Positions 18,125-26,833 of a DNA stretch of 64,000 bases are shown here, one piece after another. Within the stretch, counting starts at the first letter, position 1. Each line of letters opens with the position of its first letter. The notes beneath the pieces are model-generated. The model saw nothing but the letters and a program-made list of their open reading frames with translations, did no database searches and was not told the DNA's origin. The translations under genes and the position numbers were made by a program. The DNA is from CAVTOO01 sp963736355 (lineage in GTDB: Bacteria > Pseudomonadota > Alphaproteobacteria > Rhizobiales > Xanthobacteraceae), in the NCBI GenBank assembly GCA_963736355.1, contig CAVTOO010000009.1, positions 177,787 to 241,786 on the forward strand, written 5' to 3'.

Positions 18125-18326
18125 CAGCGTCGCTGGACCCCGAAAAGCCCGGCCGCAAGGTCGACTTTTTCTGTTGGGTGAGCAGAGGTGTCACTCGCGC
18201 GGTGCGTTATGACTGAGGTTGCCGGGTCGAGCCAGGCAACGACAGGAGCTAAAAGCGACAGCGACCTGTTACCTCCCGCGCGGTGTGAGTGTCTCGGCGC
18301 TTCGTCACGAGATTCTGCGCAACAAA

Positions 18327-18353
18327 AAAAGCCCGGCACGAGGCCGGGCTTTT
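18327..18353 (-). terminator. Rho-independent terminator of the outer-membrane protein gene
   Basis: An 11-bp perfect stem AAAAGCCCGGC / GCCGGGCTTTT encloses a five-base loop (ACGAG). It lies 21 bases past the stop of the minus-strand outer-membrane protein gene. On that strand the stem is followed by TTTTTTTG, so it fits an intrinsic terminator in that direction. Confidence 0.85.
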
Positions 18354-18374
18354 CAGGTCTTGACAGGCGGATGA

Positions 18375-19173
18375 TCAGAACTTGTAGTTGATCGTCAGAC
18401 GACCGATGTCGTTGCGGACCTTCGAGTTCGACGTGAACGTCGTGGCGTTCGCCGGGCCGCTCACGCGGGCCTCCCGGACGGTGATGTCGCCAAGGTCGAC
18501 ATGCAGATATTCCGCGCCGATGACCCAGTTCTGCGTCAAAGCCCAATCGATACCTGCACCGACAGTAAAGCCAGTGTTGGTCTCGGAGTTGGAACCGGCA
18601 AACACAACCGGACCACCACCGAAGGACGGGTCATTGAAGCTGGTGCTCGCCTTCACGCGGCCGTAGGCGACGCCGGCGGTGCCGTAGAACAGAACGTTGT
18701 TGGCGGCGAAGCCCAGCTTGCCGCGAACGGTTCCGAACCAGTCGGTGCTGACCGACTTCGACTGTGTGATGTTGGCGAAAGCACCGATCGAGACGTTGCG
18801 CGCACCGGTGTCGCTAATGTCGGCCGCCTGAATGTCGGCAACGATGCCCGCCACGAAGCTCGGGCTCAGCATCCAGTTGTAACCGATCTGAACGCCGCCG
18901 AGGACGCCGCTCGGGCTCAGGTTCGGAAGTACGTTGCCACGCAGCCGCGAAGAATGCCGCAAGGCCACCGAGGCCATCGGAGCAAAGCCGGAGTACTGAC
19001 CGCCGGTGTTGTCACCCCAGCCATAGCCAATATTGCCGCCAACGTAAGGACCGGCCCAGTTGTAGCCAGTACGCCATCATCGGCGCGGCCTTCACCGGCA
19101 TGCGCATATCGGCGGCGGCGGCCGGGAGGGACAACGCGACAAGAGCGGTCGTCGCGAGCAGGATCTTCTTCAT
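18375..19173 (-). CDS. Outer-membrane beta-barrel protein (Omp25/RopB-like porin family, frameshifts)
   Basis: About 266 residues. A clear signal peptide MKKILLATTALVALSLPAAA (start 19173) ends near AADMRMPVKAAP. The mature part has the typical entry strand NWAGPYVGGNIGYGWGDNT after correcting one base near 19070; a second shift lies near 18940. The rest is in one frame with alternating strands: GGVQIGYNWMLSPSFVAGIV, FGTVRGKLGFAANNVLFYGT, AGIDWALTQNWVIGAEYLHV. It ends with the C-terminal aromatic signature RLTINYKF used for barrel assembly. This matches the eight-stranded outer membrane immunogenic protein family abundant in Rhizobiales. It is monocistronic, with its own terminator at 18327. 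Confidence 0.8.
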
Positions 19174-19442
19174 TCCAAGTACTCCAAAAATTCCAATAGT
19201 CAGAATGCTTTGCCATCCGACTCGGGAAAAAGATGTAGCCGTTGGGCAACACTGCCGGGAATTACGCAATGCAGGCCCGCGAAATGGCCGTAATCGGACA
19301 TTTCAGGCCCGTTTAGGTGCCGACTGCGTCTCAAAGAACTGATTTTCGCTGTTGATTTAATGGGACAAAATTCTTAGTCCTGCGCCGTCGTGCGGGAACC
19401 GCCGCATGCGCAGGACATCAGAGGCCATTTTTGAAACAGGTT

Positions 19443-19658
19443 ATGCAGAAGTACGCGCCCCCTACCGCGAGCGCGGAGCAATTCGCGGAAATGACAAAGG
19501 CCTTCACATTGACCAGCGATACCCTGACGGGCCTGGGCTATTCGGACGTCAGCGCCGAAACCGTCGCGCAGGCCGTTGCGAGCGCAGCGCAGGACAATGA
19601 CCGAACCGCCGTCGAGCTGTATGCCGCCGCGCTTCGGTCACTCGGCGTCGTCGGTTAG
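19443..19658 (+). CDS. Small hypothetical protein
   Basis: A 71-residue helical protein from ATG 19443: MQKYAPPTASAEQFAEMTKA, then TSDTLTGLGYSDVSAETVAQ and DNDRTAVELYAAALRSLGVV. Codon choice is GC-rich at third positions, like genuine genes nearby, and no competing frame is better. In-frame alternatives are a TTG at 19431, or an ATG at 19406 (MRRTSEAIFET...) if the GG before TTATG contains one extra base; the latter would give an 84-residue protein. I recognise no family and no export signal. Divergent from the outer-membrane protein gene by about 270 bases. Confidence 0.45.
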   Translation: MQKYAPPTASAEQFAEMTKAFTLTSDTLTGLGYSDVSAETVAQAVASAAQDNDRTAVELYAAALRSLGVVG

Positions 19659-19728
19659 GCGCCGGACGGGACCTGTCCCGACGCCAACGCCACTGCGATT
19701 GCACCGATGACGCCTGTGATGCGCGCCT

Positions 19729-20983
19729 TCAGCCGCCATTGGCGGGCGCCTCGATGCTCCACAATTCACGCCGCCAGCGAACCGCGATCAACGTCATCAG
19801 GATCAACCCGGTCAGCGTATAGAGCGTGACGGTCGGCCGATATCCGATCCAGCCAATCAGGACGCCGGCGGCCAAAAGGCCAAGCGGAAGCGTGTAGATC
19901 ACCATCATGCGCAGGCCCATGACGCGACCGCGCATCTGCTCAGATGTGGTGCGCATCAGGATCACCATCAACGCGATCACGCCGGCACTCTGGAAAAACC
20001 CGGCCGCGATCAGGCAGACGATTCCGGCCGCGAGGTTCGGCATAAAGCCGAAAATCAGCAGCAGGACGTGCCAGATGAGAGTCGTCACAACGATGATGCG
20101 CCCCAACTGCACGGTGTGGATCGATCCGAGCACAAGCGAACCCGATAGCGCGCCGACAGCGAACGATGCCACGAGATAACCGAGGCCAGTCTGGTCGGTG
20201 CCGAACACTTCGCGCGCCGCATAAGGCATCAGGCCGTTGGTCAGCGGGAAGGCCGTGAGGTTGATCAGGAGCGCGATCAGAAGCAGCGCACGCGTCAGCG
20301 GCGTATTCCACACATATTGCGTCGCTTCCTTCAAATCCTGCCATGTGGACGGCGCGGAATTTTCGGCGGTGAACACGATCGGCGTCGCAACCGACGGCGG
20401 CGGACGAATGGCGAGCGTCAGCACTGCGCCACCGATATAAAGCAGCATGATCACGACATAGGCCGGGCCCATGCCGAGCGCCACGAACGCCGCCGCGCCG
20501 CTCAGCGCGCCGACGATGCGCGCGATGTCCATCGTCGTGCGTAGAAAGCTCATGGCGCCGACGAATTGTTCGTGCGGCAGAAGCGTCGCCACCAGCGCGT
20601 AGCGCATGCCGGGATCGGATGGACGCAGTACACCGAAGAACGCCGCAACCATCAGCACGGCCAGCGGCGTCAGCTTGCCGGTGAAGGCCATCGTCGTGAT
20701 CACGCGTCGCCAGCAGCCGCGTAGCTGACGCGCATCGCCCCCGAGCACCCGGTAATGACCCGTGACGATCGCCCGCAGCCCGATCGACGGGCGAAAGCAA
20801 GGTGCCGACATAAATGAGTGCGGCGAAAACTGTGAGCAGCACGACAGAGTTGGTTTCGACCAGTACGTACCAGCCGAGCACCAGCGCCTCCATTTCGAAG
20901 GCCCAGGAGGTCAGCATGTCGGCGGACCATTGCAGGCGGTAGTTGCGATTGCGGAAGGGCACCAAAGTGGAAGTTCGAACCAT
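19729..20983 (-). CDS. Major facilitator superfamily transporter (EntS-like MFS_3 type, frameshifts near N-terminus)
   Basis: About 418 residues, twelve predicted helices. It starts MVRTSTLVPFRNRNYRLQWS at 20983, a sequence typical of the MFS_3 group that includes enterobactin exporter EntS. Conserved stretches are GWYVLVETNSVVLLTVFAAL, the central helices PGMRYALVATLLPHEQFVGA and ALLLIALLINLTAFPLTNGL, and the second-half loop SEQMRGRVMGLRMMVIYTLP. Frame shifts by single bases between 20690 and 20800 separate the first 70 residues from the rest. No siderophore or drug genes neighbour it, so the exported compound is unknown. The downstream O-antigen-ligase-like gene is on the same strand after 1.4 kb but probably independent. 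Confidence 0.75.
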
Positions 20984-21091
20984 TACTCAGACGCACCTGC
21001 ATCCGGCGCAGCCCGACGCGGCGCCTGTCATCAGCTTTAGCGTGCTATGAGACACATCCCAAGCAGTGAGCATGCCGCAGCGCGGCATTGA

Positions 21092-22378
21092 TCACGCGGT
21101 GGATGCCGCCGGCGCGGTCGCCGTGCTCTCGCCTTTGGCCCGCGCGGCTTGCATAACGCCGCCAAGGACGCCGACGCCAAAGACATAAAGCCAGCCTTGC
21201 GTGAAATCGAGCAGATGCGAGTTCACGAGCGAGGAGACGATATTCTGCGCCACCACGGCGAAGCCGATCCAGCCGAGCAGACTATTCTGCCGGAACAACA
21301 GCAGATGCGAGATCCACATCAGGTAGAGAACGACGATGCCCGCAATGCCGAGTTCGATACCGGTCATAAGAGTCTGGTTGTGCGGATTGGCCGTGACCGA
21401 TGCAGCAACGCCCCTCTGGCCGACATTCGAGGCATCGAAGAGTTGCTTGACCGAGCCCGCGCCGTGACCGATCAAGGGCGCCTGCGCCATAAACTTGAGT
21501 GACTTTCGCCAGAATTCGAGCCGTTGTCCGGCAGAGGTTTCTGCGGGAACGGATTCTGAAAAATAGTTGTCGACTTCAGCCCGCACGGACTCGACGCGAA
21601 AGCGCAGATAAGGCGAGGACGCCCACGCCGCGCCGACGAGCAGCGTTCCGAGCACGGCGATGGCGACGATCTGCTTGCCGGTGCAGCGTTTCAGCGCGAA
21701 CAGCGCCAGCAGCACGGGGATCACGATCAGCGCGGTGCGCGACGTCGCCACATAAATGCAATTGCCCAGGAAGGCTGCGGCAAGTCCAAGCCCGATCCAG
21801 CGTGCGCGGCGGTTGTGCCAGTTGTCGGCTGCGGCCCACAGCAAGCCGAAGACGCAGAGCGTGAACATCCCCGCCTGCGAGATGTAATCCTTGACCGGCA
21901 CGCCAGGTGTCGGAGGCAATCCGGGTGCCGCGATCTTGCCGCGCCATGTCAGGCCGGGCAGCAGAACGAGCGCCCACGACACCACCATCAGCGCGAGCGA
22001 TGCAGCAAGGAACGCGCCCAGCACCCACAGCACGTTGGCCGAATGCCTGAACTGCGCCATCAGAATCGGAATGGCGAGCAGCTTGAAATAGGGACTGAAG
22101 CCCTCAACGCGCTCGGCCCAGCTCGCATCCGACCACAGCAGCGACAGCGCGGCCAGCGCCCACAGAACCACGGGCAAGGCGCCCGCGGGCGTCCTCAGTT
22201 CTGCGCGGATGTCGGCCGGCTTCAGCACGCCGACGAGCGAGGCGAACCAGATTGCGATCAGGATGCCGGTTGCGCTTGTGGACCAGGGCAAGGATGCCGC
22301 CACGGCCGCGACCATGATGTCGCTGAAACGGCGCCGCTCCGTATCGCCAAACCTGCTCAGAGAAAGCGTCATTGCCAT
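21092..22378 (-). CDS. O-antigen ligase family (Wzy/WaaL-type) membrane protein
   Basis: About 428 residues, polytopic. Start chosen at ATG 22378 (MAMTLSLSRFGDTERRRF); an upstream in-frame start at 22498 would add a charged 40-residue tail that overlaps nothing useful. Ten or more hydrophobic helices flank the large periplasmic loop of the Wzy_C domain, which holds RLEFWRKSLKFMAQAPLIGH followed by GAGSVKQLF and NPHNQTLMTGIELGIAGIVV. The APLIGHGAGS and NPHNQ motifs are hallmark features of O-antigen polymerase/ligase proteins that use undecaprenyl-linked glycans. No glycan cluster surrounds it. It probably acts in lipopolysaccharide or exopolysaccharide assembly at the inner membrane. Confidence 0.85.
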   Translation of the reverse strand: MAMTLSLSRFGDTERRRFSDIMVAAVAASLPWSTSATGILIAIWFASLVGVLKPADIRAELRTPAGALPVVLWALAALSLLWSDASWAERVEGFSPYFKLLAIPILMAQFRHSANVLWVLGAFLAASLALMVVSWALVLLPGLTWRGKIAAPGLPPTPGVPVKDYISQAGMFTLCVFGLLWAAADNWHNRRARWIGLGLAAAFLGNCIYVATSRTALIVIPVLLALFALKRCTGKQIVAIAVLGTLLVGAAWASSPYLRFRVESVRAEVDNYFSESVPAETSAGQRLEFWRKSLKFMAQAPLIGHGAGSVKQLFDASNVGQRGVAASVTANPHNQTLMTGIELGIAGIVVLYLMWISHLLLFRQNSLLGWIGFAVVAQNIVSSLVNSHLLDFTQGWLYVFGVGVLGGVMQAARAKGESTATAPAASTA

Positions 22379-22516
22379 GCCAGTTCCGGTCTTCCGGCCA
22401 GAATCGTCGGCTGGAAACCGGACGATCTCGCATTCAGGGCGGACCTCAGCAAGGGATTCCCGCTTTGCAAAGCCGGGAGGGCTTGTTATACGCCCCACCT
22501 GCGCTCGATGCGCCGT

Positions 22517-22592
22517 TCCCCGGTAGCTCAGTGGTAGAGCAACCGACTGTTAATCGGTTGGTCGCTGGTTCGAAATCCGGCCCGGGGAGCCA
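22517..22592 (+). tRNA. tRNA-Asn (anticodon GTT)
   Basis: Acceptor stem TCCCCGG pairs with CCGGGGA. The D arm is GCTC-AGTGGTA-GAGC, the anticodon stem CCGAC/(A)TCGG encloses TGTTAAT with anticodon GTT, and the T arm has GGTTCGAAATC. Discriminator G and an encoded CCA complete it. Confidence 0.95.
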
Positions 22593-23038
22593 CTTTCAAT
22601 TTATCAAATAAATATCAGTTATATAGCGCCAGTTTCCAATTATTTGGATGAGGCTCCGTTCGGCGTTCGCGGACGCCGTCGCCTCAAGGCTGCCTATCCG
22701 GCCCGATTCTCAAATCAAAGCGCCCCGGCGACAAATTTTCCCAGACACCGCATTTGGCCACAAATTGGCATCAGCCTGAGCAAGCGTGAGTCGTTCAGGC
22801 CTTCGCTCGTGGGTTGCCCGCAACCTGTTCGAATTGAAGCGAAAAGTCTCGGTCCTGGTGACCGCTGCGAAAGCCTGTCGCGCAAGTTCGTTCGACAAAC
22901 TGTCGCCTAATCAAAATCAAAGCCTAGGCTGTAGCCGGCTGCCGACTTTGCCCAAAAAGCCGCGCCATTAATGGTTACGACACCGAACTCCAAGCACAAT
23001 GGCTAGAGTTAAAGCGATTTTGGGATGATTCGCTTGGG
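22593..23038. other. Intergenic region without a convincing gene
   Basis: About 445 bases between tRNA-Asn and the peptide-type binding protein. An 88-codon open frame exists on the plus strand (22644-22910), but its composition is arginine/proline/serine-rich in the way of non-coding high-GC DNA, it has no ribosome-binding site and no motif. The right end must hold the promoter of the binding-protein gene. Confidence 0.5.
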
Positions 23039-24674
23039 ATGGCTTGGATGCGACACGCGAAGATAGATCGACGTGGTTTCATGAAAGGCGCGGCCGGCAC
23101 TGCGGTGCTGTTCGCGTCGCATGGCCTGTCCGCACCTGCCCTTGGTCAAGGCGCAGCCCGCACGCTCAAATTTGTGCCGCAGGCGAATCTCGCCAATTTC
23201 GATCCGATCTGGGGCACGCAGTACGTCGTGCGCAACGCCGCCGCGCTGGTCTGGGACACGCTCTACGGCGTCGACGACAAGCTCGAGCCGCAGCGCCAGA
23301 TGGTCGAGGGCGAGGAGGTCGTCGGCGACGGCCTGACCTGGACCTTCAAGCTGCGCCCCGGCCTGAAGTTCCACGACGGCGAGCCGGTGCTGGCCAAGGA
23401 CGTGGTCGCGAGCCTCACGCGCTGGACGGCGCGCGATCCATGGGCCTGATGCATCAAGGCGATCCAGCAGGAACTCATCGCCGTCGACGATCGCACCTTC
23501 AGCTGGGTGCTGAAGCAGCCGTTCCCGAAGATGCTGTTCGCGCTCGGCAAGAACAACACGCCGTTGCGCTTCATCATGCCGGAGCGGATCGCCAAGACCG
23601 ATCCGTTCAAGCAGATCACCGAATATATCGGCAGCGGCCCGATGACGCTTCGCGCGCAACGAATGGGTGCCGGGCGCCAAGGCGGTGTTCGAGAAATTCG
23701 CCGACTACGTGCCGCGCCAGGAGCCGGCGTCCTGGCTCGCCGGCGGCAAGAGATGCTGGTCGACCGCATCGAGTGGATGATCATGCCCGATCCGGCCACC
23801 GCCTCGGCCGCGCTGCAGAACGGCGAGGTCGACTGGTGGGAGACGCCGATCCCCGATCTGGTGCCGGTGCTCAAGAAGAACCGCAACATCAGCGTCGACA
23901 TCGCCGATCCGCTCGGCAATATCGGCTCCTTCCGCATGAACCACCTGCATCCGCCCTTCAACGACGTGAAGGTGCGGCGCGCGGTGCTGATGGCGCTGAG
24001 CCAGGAAGACTACATGCGCGCGGTGGTCGGCGACGACAACAACCTGTGGAAGCCGATGCCGGGCTTCTTCACGCCCGGCACGCCGCTCTACACCGAGGAG
24101 GGCGGCGAGATCCTCAAAGGGCAAGCGCGACCTCGACGGCGCCAAGAAGCTGCTCGCCGAAGCCGGCTATGCCGGCCAGCCGGTCACCTGCCTGGTGGCG
24201 CAGGACCAGCCGCCGCTCAAGGCGCATGGGCGAGGTGACCGCCGACCTGCTGAAGCAAGCTCGGCATGAACGTCGATTTCGTCGCCACCGACTGGGGCAC
24301 CGTCGGCCAGCGCCGCGCGTCACAAAGACGCCGCCCGGCCAGGGCGGCTGGAGCATGTTCCACACCTGGCATGCCGGCGCCGACTGCATCAATCCGGCCA
24401 GCCTACATCGGCCGTGCGCGCCAATGGCGAGCAAGGCCTGGTTCGGCTGGCCCGACAGCTCCGAGGTCGAGAAGGAGGTCACGGCCTGGTTCGACGGCCA
24501 AGGACCTCGACGAGGAGAAGGCGGCGATCGCGCCGGCTCAACAAGGCGGCGATCGAGCACGTCGTCTACGCGCCGACCGGCTTCTTCTTCGGCTACCAGG
24601 CCTGGCGCAAGAATGTCACCGGCGTCGTCAAGGGGCCGCTGCCGTTCTTCTGGGGTGTCAGCAAGACAGTCTAG
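23039..24674 (+). CDS. Peptide-type ABC transporter substrate-binding protein, SBP_bac_5 family (many frameshifts)
   Basis: A protein of about 545 residues reconstructed from several frames. Start MAWMRHAKIDRRGFMKGAAG carries a Tat-type RRGFM signal. Family 5 landmarks follow: FVPQANLANFDPIWGTQYVV, VWDTLYGVDDKLEPQRQMVE, LTWTFKLRPGLKFHDGEPVL (the signature region), FRMNHLHPPFNDVKVRRAVL and DLDGAKKLLAEAGYAGQPVT, ending FFFGYQAWRKNVTGVVKGPL. Breaks occur near 23445, 23650, 23745, 24120, 24225, 24260, 24320, 24410, 24500 and 24535, each one base. Dipeptide/oligopeptide (DppA-like) binding proteins of this type also bind opines, glutathione or nickel chelates. The two permease genes follow after 31 bases. 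Confidence 0.7.
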
Positions 24675-24705
24675 CAACGGTCCTGCCGATCAGTAACACC
24701 GCGCG

Positions 24706-25716
24706 ATGATGCGCGTTTCGATGGTCCCGCTCATGCTCGCCTACATCGTCCGGCGCACACTGGCGATCGTCCCTGTGATGGCGATCGTCGCGCTGTTCGT
24801 GTTCAGCCTGCTCTACATCGCGCCGGGCGATCCGGCGGCGGTGATCGCCGGCGACCAGGCGACGCCCGCGGACGTGGAGACGCATCCGCCAGGGTCTCGG
24901 CCTCGACCGGCCGTTCCTCGTCCGCTTCGGCGAGTGGTCTGGCACATCCTGCACGGCGACCTCGGCACGTCGATCGTTCACCAACCTGCCGGTCAGCCAG
25001 CTGATCGCGCAGCGCATCGAGCCGACGCTGTCGCTGATGGTGGTGACGCTCATCCTCGCCGTCGCGATCGCCGTGCCGATGGGCGTGATCGCGGCCTGGA
25101 AGGCCGGTACCTGGATCGACCGCGCGATCATGGCGTTCGCGGTGTTCGGCTTCTCGGTGCCGGTGTTCGTGGTCGGCTACGCTGCTGGCCTATGTCTTCG
25201 CGCTCGAGCTCGATTGGCTGCCGGTGCAGGGCTACACGCCGCTGTCCAGGGCTCTGGCCGTGGCTGCGAGAACCTGATTCTGCCCGCCGTCGCGCTCGGC
25301 TGCGTCTACATCGCGCTGATCGCCCGCATCACGCGCGCCTCCATGCTCGAGGTGCTGCAGCAGGACTATATCCGCACCGCCCGCGCCAAGGGCATGGGGC
25401 AGCGCAGCATCCTGTTCGTGCACGCCCTCAAGAACGCAGCGCTGCCGATCGTCACCGTGATCGGCATCGGGGATCGCGCTGCTGATCGGCGGCGCGGTCG
25501 TGACCGAGAGCGTGTTCGCCATTCCCGGCCTCGGCCGCCTGACCGTCGATGCCATCCTGCGGCGCGACTATCCGGTGATCCAGGGCATCGTGCTGCTGTT
25601 CAGCTTCGTCTACGTGCTGGTCAATCTGGCGATCGATCTTGCCTACACCGTGCTCGATCCGAGGATCCGGTATGTGACCGCGCCCAGCTCACCAGCACTC
25701 GTGACCGGCGGGCCGA
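24706..25716 (+). CDS. ABC transporter permease, DppB-type (frameshifts)
   Basis: A permease of about 330 residues. The start at 24706 could instead be the ATG at 24733 (MLAYIVRRTLAIVPVMAIVA), which matches the usual DppB N-terminus better. The first helix ends FVFSLLYIAPGDPAAVIAGD. The core has LILAVAIAVPMGVIAAWKAG, AVFGFSVPVFVVGYAAG and the permease loop QDYIRTARAKGMGQRSILFV, and the end is FAIPGLGRLTVDAILRRDYP followed by LAIDLAYTVLDPRIRY. Single-base shifts occur near 24885, 24980, 25185, 25255 and 25470. The exact stop is unclear because the corrected frame runs toward the next start; 25716 is an estimate. Confidence 0.7.
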
Positions 25717-26577
25717 ATGCCGCGGCGCTGCGTGCCGATGGGTCCGAAGGGGTATCTTGCCTGGCTGGCGCAGCGCCCGGCGATCGCGATCGGCGGCGCG
25801 TTGCTTGTGGTGCTGATCGGTGTGGCGGCGCTGGCGCCCTGGCTCGGAACCGTCGATCCCCGGGCGCTCGCTCCGGCCAACCGCACGCTGTCGCCTTCGG
25901 CGCAGTTCTGGTTCGGCACCGATCTGCTCGGCCGCGACATCTATTCGCGTGTCGTCTACGGCGCCCGCGTGTCGCTGACCGTCGGTTTCTCGGTCGCCTG
26001 CTTTGCCACTGTGATCGGTCTCGCCATCGGACTGGTTTCCGGTTACGTGCGCTGGAGCGACGGGCTTCTCATGCGCATCATGGATGGCATGATGTCGATG
26101 CCGCCATTGCTGCTGGCTGTCGCGCTGATGACGCTGACCCGGGCCTCGGTCGTCAACGTGATCATCGCCATCACCATCGCCGAAATCCCGCGGGTGGCGC
26201 GGCTGGTTCGCAGTGTCGTGCTGACCCTGCGCGAACAGGCCTATGTCGATGCGGCCATCACGGCGGGCACGTCCACCAGCCAGATCATCCTGCGCCACAT
26301 CCTGCCCAACACGGTGGCGCCGATCACGGTGCAGGCGACGTATATCTGCGCCAACGCCATGATCATCGAGGCGATCCTGTCGTTCATCGGCGCGGGAACA
26401 CCCGCCGGCATTCCTTCATGGGGCGACATCATCGCCGAAGGGCGCGCGCTGTGGCAGGTGAAGCCGTTCGTGATCTTTTTTCCCGCCCTGTTTTTGTCCG
26501 CGACGGTTCTTGCGGTGAACATGCTGGGCGACGGTCTGCGCGATCTCGCCGACCCGCGCATGGTCCGACGCCTTTAG
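25717..26577 (+). CDS. ABC transporter permease, DppC-type
   Basis: An intact 286-residue permease, the only clean gene of this transporter. A second possible start is ATG 25738 (MGPKGYLAWLAQ). It has the N-terminal helix AIAIGGALLVVLIGVAALAP, the DppC entry motif FWFGTDLLGRDIYSRVVYGA, and the EAA-type loop LREQAYVDAAITAGTSTSQI followed by ILRHILPNTVAPI. It ends SFIGAGTPAGIPSWGDIIAE and LAVNMLGDGLRDLADPRM. With the DppB-type subunit it forms the inner-membrane channel for peptides or similar solutes. No DppD/DppF ATPase follows; the next gene, 257 bases away, encodes a GGDEF-EAL protein, so ATPases must be supplied from elsewhere in the genome. Confidence 0.85.
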   Translation: MPRRCVPMGPKGYLAWLAQRPAIAIGGALLVVLIGVAALAPWLGTVDPRALAPANRTLSPSAQFWFGTDLLGRDIYSRVVYGARVSLTVGFSVACFATVIGLAIGLVSGYVRWSDGLLMRIMDGMMSMPPLLLAVALMTLTRASVVNVIIAITIAEIPRVARLVRSVVLTLREQAYVDAAITAGTSTSQIILRHILPNTVAPITVQATYICANAMIIEAILSFIGAGTPAGIPSWGDIIAEGRALWQVKPFVIFFPALFLSATVLAVNMLGDGLRDLADPRMVRRL

Positions 26578-26833
26578 GTCAAATTCGGCATCCGCCCCGA
26601 CCCGCTTTGGGGACATTTACGCAACCACCGTAACAATTTAACTGCCGCCCATTTGGGGCATTAACCAGTTCTTCAGCCAAGTGATTGATCTTGTTGGACG
26701 TGATGTCCGCCGCACTGCCGAAATGTGGCCCGCCGTTAAGCATGGCCTGGAAATATCGGTATCGAAATCAACGAAGCTTTTATTGAAACAAGGTCAGAGT
26801 AGCACCCAGCGTGGCTAGCTCGTGAAATTTTAA

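Noticed and set aside
22644..22910. 88-codon open frame after tRNA-Asn
   Set aside because: No ribosome site, no motif, amino-acid composition typical of random high-GC sequence.
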